Shown one piece after another: positions 1 to 5,345 of a stretch of DNA of 6,078 bases. The stretch covers positions 1-6,078 of the forward strand of contig DASSVP010000211.1 in assembly GCA_035705985.1 (NCBI GenBank). The letters are read 5' to 3'. The notes beneath the pieces were generated by a model. The model was not told the DNA's origin and did not search any database. It was given only the letters and a program-made list of their open reading frames with translations. The stretch's first letter is position 1; every line of letters begins with the position of its first letter. This DNA comes from JACVRW01 sp035705985 (GTDB lineage Bacteria > Actinomycetota > Thermoleophilia > Solirubrobacterales > Thermoleophilaceae). The translations under genes and the position numbers were made by a program.

Positions 1-314
1 TGCCGCACTACAACGTGATGGGCGTCGCCAAGGCCACGCTGGACTCGTCCGTGAAGTACCTCGCCTGGGACCTGGGTCAGAAGAACATCCGGGTGAACGC
101 GATCTCGGCCGGTCCGGTGCGGACGCTGGCCGCGCGGTCGATCGCCGGCTTCCCGACGATGGAGGACATCGTCGAGGAGCGCTCACCGCTCCGGCGCCAC
201 ATCACGGCGGACGACGTCGGCTCGGCGGCCGCGTACCTGCTCGGCGACGGCGCCGGCAACGTGACCGGCACGACGCTGTACGTGGACAGCGGCTACCACG
301 CGATGGGTATGTAG
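1..314 (+). CDS. fabI: Enoyl-[acyl-carrier-protein] reductase FabI, 3' end (partial)
   Basis: This is the C-terminal ~103 residues of an NADH-dependent enoyl-ACP reductase, the last reductive step of each type II fatty acid elongation cycle in the cytosol. The reading frame enters from outside the window, with its first full codon at base 3. The visible part opens with PHYNVMGVAKATL, which carries the FabI catalytic Tyr (codon 9-11) and Lys (codon 30-32) in Tyr-x6-Lys spacing. The cofactor/substrate-loop segment RVNAISAGPVRTLAA follows, then an SDR-type C-terminus (DDVGSAAAYLLGD, VTGTTLYVDSGYH). The TAG stop is at 312-314. The match to FabI rather than a generic short-chain dehydrogenase rests on the SAGPVRTLAA block and the NVMGVAK context. 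GTG/ATG codons at 15 and 18 are internal to the gene and are not starts. The next gene lies 348 bases downstream and is unrelated, so fabI probably ends its transcription unit here. Confidence 0.95.
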   Translation, partial: PHYNVMGVAKATLDSSVKYLAWDLGQKNIRVNAISAGPVRTLAARSIAGFPTMEDIVEERSPLRRHITADDVGSAAAYLLGDGAGNVTGTTLYVDSGYHAMGM

Positions 315-330
315 AGGTCCGGCCGTGTTC

Positions 331-356
331 GCGGCTATGAGCCGCAGGCCCTTTGT
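331..356 (+). terminator. Possible weak terminator hairpin after fabI
   Basis: A perfect 6-bp stem, GCGGCT (331-336) and AGCCGC (340-345), closes a 3-base loop only 16 bases after the fabI stop. It is followed by a short C/T stretch ending in CTTTGTT rather than a clean T-run. The position suits a fabI terminator. The weak T tract and the very short loop keep confidence low. Confidence 0.4.
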
Positions 357-602
357 TCAAGCTGTTTTGCTCCAGTAGGAGCTGCTGGCTGAGAGTTCCG
401 CCGCGTCCTTCCGGCTTGAGCCTCCCCCGTCCGGCGCAGTGGCTGTCGGCGTGTGGACCCGGTGATGACACACACGGTTCAGCGGCGGCGCGGTCGGTTG
501 GCGCGGCAGGACGCGACGCATGAGCGGCCGTGCATGGATGGTCAGCTGCCGGGCGGGAGACGTGGGAAGCCGGTGTCGAGGGCCACGATCGCGCCTGCTC
601 GT

Positions 603-639
603 TTGGCCTTTTCTCGGCGCCTCTTCTAGGCTGAAGTTC
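603..639 (+). promoter_or_regulatory. Candidate promoter of the LAL regulator gene
   Basis: TTGGCC (603-608) and TAGGCT (627-632) form a -35/-10 pair with an 18-base spacer. TAGGCT fits the actinobacterial TAnnnT -10 pattern. Transcription would begin near 639, giving a short leader of about 24 bases with GGGAG (653-657) as ribosome site. The -10 is flanked by inverted CTTC (623-626) and GAAG (633-636), a small dyad that could be part of an operator. Assigned by eye only. Confidence 0.45.
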
Positions 640-662
640 TGACTGCGGAGACGGGAGCGCCG

Positions 663-3422
663 TTGTTCGTCGGCCGGGCTGGGGAGCTCCAGTCGCTTGC
701 ATCTCTTGCCGCCGCGGCTAGGAGGAGTGGTCCGGCCGCCGCGGTCGTCGTCGCGGAGCCCGGGTTGGGAAAGACGCGCCTGCTGGGCGAGCTGGTGTCG
801 GTGCTGGAGCTGCCGGTGCTGCCGCTGTACGGATACGAGCCGGGGCGGGAGATCCCGCTCGGCGCCGCCGGCGGGCTTCTACGACGGCTCTCGGCCGTCG
901 CAGAGGTGGGGCCACGGCTGGAGAGTCTTCTGTTCGGCGAGGCGAGTGGCAGCGCCGACCTCGAGACGGTCCGCGTGTTCGAGGCCGCGTTCCGTTGCCT
1001 GGAAGGCGTCGGGCCGCTCGTCGTGGTCGTCGACGATCTCCAGTGGGTGGATGCGGAGACGCTTGCGCTTCTTCACTACCTCATCGCGGCGGCGCGGCCG
1101 TCCGGCCTGCCGCTGGTAGTCGTGTATGCGAGTCGGCCGTCAGTCGAGGCGCAGACGCTTTCGGCTGCGCTGAGGACGCTCCTCGAGGGCGACTCGTTCC
1201 TCGAGTTGACGCTCGAACCGCTCGACCAGGACGACGGCGTCGAGCTGGTGCTGTCGCTCGCGCGCCGGCTCGGCCGAGCCGAGGCAGTTGTGGTTTGGCA
1301 GCGGGCGCAGGGATCGCCTTTTTGGCTGGAGGCGCTAGCTGGGGCAGCGGATGCCGAGACGAGCCTGGGTAACTCGATCCGGGCCCGCTTTGCGACCCTA
1401 GACGCGGACGCGGCGCGGCTCTTCGCATTGCTGGTGGTCGCGGCACGCCCGCTCGCTGTCGTGGACGCGGCGGAGCTGGTCGCCTGGTCGGAGGAGCGGC
1501 TCGGGGCGGCGGTAGACGTGCTCGCGAACCGGGCTCTCGTCCTGCGCGGGGCGGAGTCGGTGCGGATCGCGCACGACCTGATCCGCGAGGCGGCGGAGCG
1601 CGAGCTGTCGGAAGCGGAGGAGCGCCGCTTGCACGCCCTCCTCGCCGACTGGCTGGAGCAGCGCGCCGGCGCCGATCTGCAACTCCTCACGCGCGCGCTC
1701 GAGCACCGGCAGGCGGCCGGGATGTCCGCCGACGAGCTCGCCTTGCGGATCGTGCGCTCGCCGCAGCGGCGACTGCTCGGCGGTGAGGGGCTCGCGATGC
1801 TCGCCGCCATCTCCGACGCCTCGGTCGACGGCGTCGCCCTTCGGCAGGAAGTTGCCGCGCTCGCCTCCGAGCTCGGCGAGTGGACGGTCGCCTTCGAGCG
1901 CTGGAGCGCGCTCACCGACGATACGGGGCGGGCGGAGGCCGCGCTCGCGGCGGCGGCGGCCGCGTTCCGGCTCGGGCGGGCAGCCGATGTGCACGCGTTC
2001 GCCGAGCGCGCGCGCTCGCTCGCGCCGGACGACCCGGGGCTGGCGGTCGAGGCCGACATCCGCGAGGCAGAGTCGTTGCTGTGGCTGGAGAGCCGCGTAG
2101 AGGAGGCCCAGCCGGGGGTGGATCGCGCCGTCGCGGCTGCGGATCGGCTCGTCGAGGAGGCAGGCAGTGTCGAGACCTTGGACGACGCTGCGTCGGGCGT
2201 GTATGTGCGAGCGGTGCGGGCACAGCTGGACGCTGCGATCCGTCGGGCTGACGCAGACACCGTCGGCCGTTGCGCGGAGCTGATCCAGCGGACGGCGCGC
2301 GATCCCGCCGAGGTGCTCGCGGCCGCCTCCGACGGTGTCTTCTCGCTGCTTCAGTTCGAGGGATCGCCGCGCCCAGCCGAGCCGCCCGCACGGCGGGCGC
2401 TCGAGGAGGCTCGCCGGCTCGCGTTGCCGAGCCTCGAGGTCGAGGCGCTGCACTGGGTGGGCTGGATCGCCCACCACCGGGCCCGTCTCGAGGAGGCTTC
2501 TGCGTTGCTGGGGCAGGCGGTCACGCTCGCCGGGCGCGTGGGCCCGCCGCGTCGCTTCACCGTTGCCCAGCTGCGGGCGGTCGCGCACAGCATCGCGGCC
2601 AGCCGCGGCGACTGGCGCACCAGCGTGGCTGCGATCGAGGAAACCCTTGCAGCCGAGCCCGACCCGCACTTCCGGGTGGCCATCCATGTCCTCCGCGTCT
2701 GGCTCGTCGGCCGCTTCGCCACTCCGGGCAGCGACGCGCTCGAGCCACTGCTCGCGCCAATGGCCGAGGACGCCGCTGCCGCCGGCTGCGGGCGCTGCCT
2801 GTGGGAGTCCGTCCTCCACGGCGCTGAGGCCTCGGCCCGGATCGGTGAGGCAGACGTCGCCGAGACGTCGCTCGGGCGCTGGGATGCGGCTCACCCCGTG
2901 CCGCTGCCGGGCCCGGCCGCCCGTCGCGCCTACGTGGAGGCGCTGCTCACAGCCCGGAGTGAGCCGCTGTCGAGCCTGCCACTCTTCGAGCGAGCCGCAC
3001 AGCTCGCTGAGACCGCTGGGCACGAGTTGATGCGCCTCTGGATCGAGCTCGACGCCGCGGTCGCCCTCGCGAGCGCCGACCGTACGGCGGGTGTCGCGGG
3101 GTTGCGCTTGGTCGCCGATCGGGCGGGTGCGGCCGGGGCGCTCTCCGAGCAGCAGCTCGCGGGCCAGGCGCTGCGGTCGCTCGGTGTGCGCACCTGGCGC
3201 CGCGGTGGCACTGCGCAGGCAGGAGAGCTGACCTCCCGCGAGCGCGAGATCGCGGCGCTCGTCGCTTCCGGCGCCAGCAACCCGGAGATCGCGCGAACGC
3301 TCTTCCTCTCGCGCAAGACGGTCGAGCGCCACGTCACCCACATCCTCGCCAAGCTCGGCGCCCGTAACCGGGTTGAGCTGGCCGCTCGGCTGGCGCGCAA
3401 AGATGCGGGAGCTGCCGGATGA
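663..3422 (+). CDS. LuxR-family transcriptional regulator with N-terminal AAA-type ATPase (LAL/MalT-like)
   Basis: This is a 919-residue cytoplasmic activator-type regulator, within the usual ~850-1000-residue range of large ATP-binding LuxR (LAL) proteins. The N-terminus begins with the FVGR..EL signature common to this class. Walker A is AEPGLGKT (residues 31-38, with Ala in the first position where Gly is usual). Walker B is LVVVVDDLQW (119-128), followed by a sensor-like YASRP (155-159) and QGSPFWLEAL (216-225, the usual GNPF-like segment). A long Ala/Arg/Leu/Glu-rich helical middle, probably TPR-like repeats that bind the inducer, fills ~330-850. The C-terminus is a LuxR/GerE helix-turn-helix (about 856-911: LTSREREIAALVASGASN, then KTVERHVTHILAKLG). 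The start is TTG at 663: an in-frame TAG at 627-629 limits upstream extension, no ATG or GTG lies between, and GGGAG sits 5 bases ahead. The inducer is unknown. The two small genes immediately downstream are plausible targets or partners. Confidence 0.92.
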   Translation: MFVGRAGELQSLASLAAAARRSGPAAAVVVAEPGLGKTRLLGELVSVLELPVLPLYGYEPGREIPLGAAGGLLRRLSAVAEVGPRLESLLFGEASGSADLETVRVFEAAFRCLEGVGPLVVVVDDLQWVDAETLALLHYLIAAARPSGLPLVVVYASRPSVEAQTLSAALRTLLEGDSFLELTLEPLDQDDGVELVLSLARRLGRAEAVVVWQRAQGSPFWLEALAGAADAETSLGNSIRARFATLDADAARLFALLVVAARPLAVVDAAELVAWSEERLGAAVDVLANRALVLRGAESVRIAHDLIREAAERELSEAEERRLHALLADWLEQRAGADLQLLTRALEHRQAAGMSADELALRIVRSPQRRLLGGEGLAMLAAISDASVDGVALRQEVAALASELGEWTVAFERWSALTDDTGRAEAALAAAAAAFRLGRAADVHAFAERARSLAPDDPGLAVEADIREAESLLWLESRVEEAQPGVDRAVAAADRLVEEAGSVETLDDAASGVYVRAVRAQLDAAIRRADADTVGRCAELIQRTARDPAEVLAAASDGVFSLLQFEGSPRPAEPPARRALEEARRLALPSLEVEALHWVGWIAHHRARLEEASALLGQAVTLAGRVGPPRRFTVAQLRAVAHSIAASRGDWRTSVAAIEETLAAEPDPHFRVAIHVLRVWLVGRFATPGSDALEPLLAPMAEDAAAAGCGRCLWESVLHGAEASARIGEADVAETSLGRWDAAHPVPLPGPAARRAYVEALLTARSEPLSSLPLFERAAQLAETAGHELMRLWIELDAAVALASADRTAGVAGLRLVADRAGAAGALSEQQLAGQALRSLGVRTWRRGGTAQAGELTSREREIAALVASGASNPEIARTLFLSRKTVERHVTHILAKLGARNRVELAARLARKDAGAAG

Positions 3423-3441
3423 TCCACGCCGCCCCCGGCCC

Positions 3442-3456
3442 TAGCCTCGCTCAACG
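3442..3456 (+). promoter_or_regulatory. Candidate -10 element giving a near-leaderless transcript
   Basis: TAGCCT (3442-3447) lies 9 bases before the ATG at 3457, and no Shine-Dalgarno sequence lies between them. In actinobacteria this arrangement usually marks a leaderless or near-leaderless mRNA. No convincing -35 is visible, which would suit activation by a regulator such as the upstream LuxR-type protein, though that link is inference. Confidence 0.4.
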
Positions 3457-3726
3457 ATGGCGCAGCTTGTCGTGCTCGTCCCCGCCGACCGTGGCGAGGT
3501 CCCGCTCGGATCGGACGCGGTTGCGGCGCTCGCCCGACTGGGCGTAACCACCATCTCGCTCGCGCGAGACGAGCACACCGCTGCCGTCATCCTCGAAGGC
3601 TGGGCATTTGACCCTACCCGCCCCGGCGCGGCTCTGGATGCGCTCGGTGCCGCGGGCCGGGCGCAGACGCTCCAGCCCGTCCTGCACATGGCGGTTACGA
3701 CCGCCGCTAGCGAAGGGGGATCTTGA
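3457..3726 (+). CDS. Small protein of unknown function (89 aa), coupled to the secreted protein gene
   Basis: I do not recognise this family. The 89 residues suggest a small alpha/beta fold. A hydrophobic strand (LVVLVPAD, 4-11) is followed by a helix (about 19-28), a second strand (TTISLARD, 31-38), a helix leading into AVILEGWAFDP (43-53), and a C-terminal part without obvious motifs. There is no signal peptide, membrane segment or cysteine, so it is probably cytoplasmic. The start ATG follows the LuxR-type gene by 34 bases and has a -10-like TAGCCT but no ribosome site, suggesting leaderless translation. Its TGA stop overlaps the ATG of the next gene by one base, so the two are very likely co-translated. 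It could be an accessory or ligand-sensing partner of the upstream regulator or of the secreted product. A minus-strand frame over the same bases is low-complexity and is not preferred. Confidence 0.7.
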   Translation: MAQLVVLVPADRGEVPLGSDAVAALARLGVTTISLARDEHTAAVILEGWAFDPTRPGAALDALGAAGRAQTLQPVLHMAVTTAASEGGS

Positions 3727-3992
3727 TGAAGATCACCGTCAAGCGCGCACTCGCCCTCACCTCGGCGTTGATGGCGCTCGCGGGCACTGCTGCCGTGAGC
3801 ACGGCGTCGGCAGGGCCCTCGCCAACGCCCTCCGGGCTCACGGGCGCCTGCAACATGCTCCACGCCTGGGGCGTCGGCACGAACGGGGGCATGGCCAACG
3901 CCATGTCCGTGGACAACCCGAACGGAAACGCCGGCATGTGGACCGCCGTCTGGAACAGCGGCAACCAGCCCGGCGTGTACAGCTGCGGGTAG
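3726..3992 (+). CDS. Small secreted two-cysteine protein of unknown function
   Basis: This is an 88-residue precursor. It has a textbook Sec signal peptide: basic n-region MKITVKR (1-7), a hydrophobic core to about residue 24, and an ASA cleavage site at 27-29. The predicted mature part is about 59 residues, rich in Gly, Asn and Met (M44, M56, M60, M71), with three Trp (48, 72, 76) and exactly two Cys (42 and 87) that could form one disulfide joining the two ends. Recognisable blocks are CNMLHAWG (42-49) and NPNGNAGMW (64-72). I recall short actinobacterial exported proteins with CNMLH and GNAGM motifs, but cannot verify this or give a function. The ATG at 3726 is chosen over the TTG at 3723 because AAGGGGGA (3713-3720) is 5 bases ahead and the ATG overlaps the preceding stop. 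Two strong hairpins follow. Confidence 0.8.
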   Translation: MKITVKRALALTSALMALAGTAAVSTASAGPSPTPSGLTGACNMLHAWGVGTNGGMANAMSVDNPNGNAGMWTAVWNSGNQPGVYSCG

Positions 3993-4002
3993 TACACGCC
4001 GG
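3970..4002 (+). terminator. Strong hairpin spanning the stop codon of the secreted-protein gene
   Basis: Perfect 11-bp arms, CCGGCGTGTAC (3970-3980) and GTACACGCCGG (3992-4002), enclose an 11-base loop. The left arm lies in the last codons of the gene and the TAG stop sits at the loop/right-arm border. There is no T-run after it. It may act as a terminator together with the next hairpin, or as a 3' mRNA-protecting structure. Confidence 0.5.
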
Positions 4003-4014
4003 CACTGCGGCTCA

Positions 4015-4042
4015 CCGGGGACGGCCAGCGAGCCGTCCCCGG
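4015..4042 (+). terminator. Strong GC-rich terminator-like hairpin
   Basis: Perfect 11-bp arms, CCGGGGACGGC (4015-4025) and GCCGTCCCCGG (4032-4042), close a 6-base loop just after the previous hairpin. There is no downstream T tract, which is common among terminators of GC-rich actinobacteria. It ends the LuxR/small-gene block. The 4043-4200 stretch beyond it shows no gene and no further clear structure. Confidence 0.6.
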
Positions 4043-4217
4043 CCCCAAAGGAGCTTCGACCGCTCTCCGCGAGTGGGCTTGCCGTGGGCTGACGTGGTGG
4101 GGCACTTTGCCTGCAAGAAGGCGTTTCTGCCCGTCCGTCGGCCCGCGAACCGCTTGGGCGCCGTGTCATCACCGAGACCTCACCTGGATTTGATCGTGGT
4201 ACGCCCCTAAAATTGCG

Positions 4218-4259
4218 TATAGACTATTTAGCTGAGCAAAACCAGTTAAAATATCCAGT
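4218..4259 (+). promoter_or_regulatory. AT-rich promoter/operator region of the RIC gene
   Basis: This is one of the few AT-rich patches in the window. TAAAAT (4247-4252) is a good -10, which would start transcription near 4259. No good -35 is present at the usual distance. An imperfect inverted repeat, TATTTAGCTG (4225-4234) and CAGTTAAAATA (4243-4253), lies across the -35 to -10 area and could be an operator. The left arm overlaps ACTATTTAG (4223-4231), which resembles the palindrome on the downstream DUF59 promoter. An alternative -10 is TATAGA (4218-4223). Confidence 0.45.
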
Positions 4260-4286
4260 GGAGATCGAACGGAGAGGAGCGACGAG

Positions 4287-4961
4287 ATGCGCGTTGATGT
4301 GGATCGCAGCCTGGCGGAGCTGGTGCTGGAGCGGCCGTCGGCGGCGCGCGTGCTGGAACGGCTCGGGCTCGACTACTGCTGCGGCGGCCGGCGCAGCCTG
4401 CGCGAGGCCTGTGCCGACCGTGACCTCGATACGGAGACCGTCGCTGTCTTCCTGGAGCACGAGCTCGACCCGGTGGGGCTCGAGGCCCGCGACTGGCTGA
4501 GCGCACCGATTGCGGATCTCTGCGCGCACATCGTCGAGGAGCATCACGGCCGTCTGCGTTCGGAGCTTCCGCGTCTCAGCGAGCTGGCAGAGCGGGCCGC
4601 CTCCGTGCATGGCGACGTGCGGCCGCAGCTGCACGACCTGCGTCACGAGTTCGAAGGGCTGCGCGCGGAGCTGGAGGAGCACATCGCCGCGGAGGAGCAG
4701 CAGCTGTTCCCGATCCTCCTCGCGGGCGGTACGCCCCAGCCGGGGCAGCTCGAGCAGTTGTTGCACGAGCACGACGGCACAGGCGCGCGGCTGCGCCGGC
4801 TGCGCGAGCTCGCCGGCGACTACGCGACCGAGCAGGCGCTGTGCGCGACGCACCGGACGCTGTTGCAGGGGCTGCACGGACTCGAGCTCGACCTGCACCA
4901 GCACGTGCACGAGGAGAACAACATCCTCTTCCCGCGCGCGCTCGCCGCGGCGGGCGTGTAA
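4287..4961 (+). CDS. ric: Iron-sulfur cluster repair di-iron protein (RIC/YtfE/ScdA family)
   Basis: This 224-residue cytosolic protein matches the usual ~220-residue length of the family, which repairs Fe-S clusters damaged by nitric oxide or oxidants using a non-haem di-iron centre. The N-terminal DUF542 (ScdA_N) domain is residues 1-58, with ARVLERLGLDYCCGGRRSL and the paired C31-C32. The C-terminal hemerythrin-like four-helix domain runs from ~74 to 222. Candidate iron ligands are H86/H87, H108, H132 with E136 (EEHIAAEEQ), H162 (EHD), and H206 with E210 (HVHEENN, followed by ILFPRAL), so the full ligand set appears present. The ATG at 4287 has AGGAG (4275-4279) 7 bases ahead, the best ribosome site in the window. 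The DUF59 and SufR-like genes follow on the same strand, which supports a role in Fe-S stress. An alternative label is a NO-sequestering hemerythrin-domain protein, but the DUF542 domain favours RIC. Confidence 0.93.
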   Translation: MRVDVDRSLAELVLERPSAARVLERLGLDYCCGGRRSLREACADRDLDTETVAVFLEHELDPVGLEARDWLSAPIADLCAHIVEEHHGRLRSELPRLSELAERAASVHGDVRPQLHDLRHEFEGLRAELEEHIAAEEQQLFPILLAGGTPQPGQLEQLLHEHDGTGARLRRLRELAGDYATEQALCATHRTLLQGLHGLELDLHQHVHEENNILFPRALAAAGV

Positions 4962-4980
4962 CCGGTAGCGGGCGCGCCGG

Positions 4981-5015
4981 TTGGCGTCTGGCAGCCGTTT
5001 TATACTATTAGTATG
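4981..5015 (+). promoter_or_regulatory. Promoter with 13-base palindrome over the -10 and start codon of the DUF59 gene
   Basis: TTGGCG (4981-4986) and TACTAT (5003-5008) give a -35/-10 pair with a 16-base spacer; TATACT (5001-5006) is an overlapping alternative -10. Transcription would start at or next to the ATG at 5013, and there is no Shine-Dalgarno sequence, so the mRNA is probably leaderless. ATACTA-T-TAGTAT (5002-5014) is a perfect palindrome covering the -10 and the start codon, an ideal place for a repressor. The SufR-like regulator encoded at the end of this operon is the obvious candidate. Confidence 0.6.
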
Positions 5016-5345
5016 AGTTTTTCGGAGAGTTTCGAGAGTTCAGATCCGCTCGTGGAGGCGGTGCGTTCGGCGCTGTCGCGGGTCGAGGATCCCGAGCTCG
5101 GCCTGGACATCGTCTCGCTCGGGCTCGTTTATGCCGTCGAGCGCGAGGGCGATCATGTGCGGGTGGTTCACACGCTCACCTCGATGGGCTGTCCGCTTGG
5201 GCCCGTGATCGAACAGGACATCGCCGACGCGCTCGCGTTGGTCGAGGGAGTCGGGTCGGTCGAGGTGCAACTCGTCTTCGAGCCTCCCTGGTCCCCGGAG
5301 AAGATGAGCGATGACGCCAGGTTCCTGCTCGGGGTGTACGGCTGA
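5013..5345 (+). CDS. DUF59/MIP18-family metal-sulfur cluster assembly factor (SufT/PaaD-like)
   Basis: This 110-residue single-domain MIP18 protein belongs to the cytosolic family that helps mature Fe-S proteins (SufT, the N-terminal part of PaaD, eukaryotic CIA2). Family blocks are visible in order: VEDPELGLDIVSLGLVY (24-40), the TSMGCPLG loop with the conserved cysteine C60 (56-63), and the C-terminal FEPPWSPEKMSDDAR (89-103). Length is typical. The ATG at 5013 is favoured because the next in-frame ATG is inside the domain and a leaderless promoter ends exactly here. It begins 51 bases after ric and its TGA overlaps the start of the regulator gene by one base, indicating co-translation. It is probably expressed when Fe-S clusters are damaged. 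The general family is certain, but its client proteins cannot be read from sequence. Confidence 0.92.
   Translation: MSFSESFESSDPLVEAVRSALSRVEDPELGLDIVSLGLVYAVEREGDHVRVVHTLTSMGCPLGPVIEQDIADALALVEGVGSVEVQLVFEPPWSPEKMSDDARFLLGVYG

Larger units (their letters stand above)
315..662. other. Gene-free spacer with structured, T-richer stretch
   Basis: I see no credible coding region here. A long minus-strand open frame runs across it and into fabI and the regulator, but its product is low-complexity Arg/Pro/Ser-rich and has no family resemblance. The first half (about 350-385) is richer in T than the surroundings. It holds a 5-bp hairpin, GCTCC (369-373) and GGAGC (378-382), with an AGTA loop. A GTGTG (451-455) can pair with CACAC at 469-473 or 471-475. 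The last ~60 bases contain the promoter of the LuxR-type gene. The structured, non-coding middle could be the remnant of a mobile-element end or a small RNA gene, but nothing in the sequence decides this. Confidence 0.5.

Noticed and set aside
202..702. Minus-strand frame of 166 codons across the 315-662 spacer
   Set aside because: It overlaps the end of fabI and the start of the LuxR-type gene. The product is Arg/Pro/Ser-rich with no recognisable motif and no convincing ribosome site.
1076..2260. Second minus-strand frame (394 codons) opposite the LuxR-type gene
   Set aside because: Ser/Ala/Arg low-complexity product with no domain signature; antisense shadow.
1398..3341. Long minus-strand open frame (647 codons) opposite the LuxR-type gene
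   Set aside because: It lies entirely within the well-supported regulator. Its product is Arg/Gly/Pro-rich without motifs, the typical antisense shadow in GC-rich DNA.
3441..4172. Minus-strand frame of 243 codons covering the two small genes
   Set aside because: The opposite strand offers a signal peptide, a ribosome site and coupled start/stop, while this frame gives a low-complexity product and crosses both strong hairpins.
4961..4981. ACCGG/CCGGT hairpin after ric as a terminator
   Set aside because: Only a 5-bp stem with an 11-base loop and no adjacent T-run; it also touches the -35 of the next promoter.
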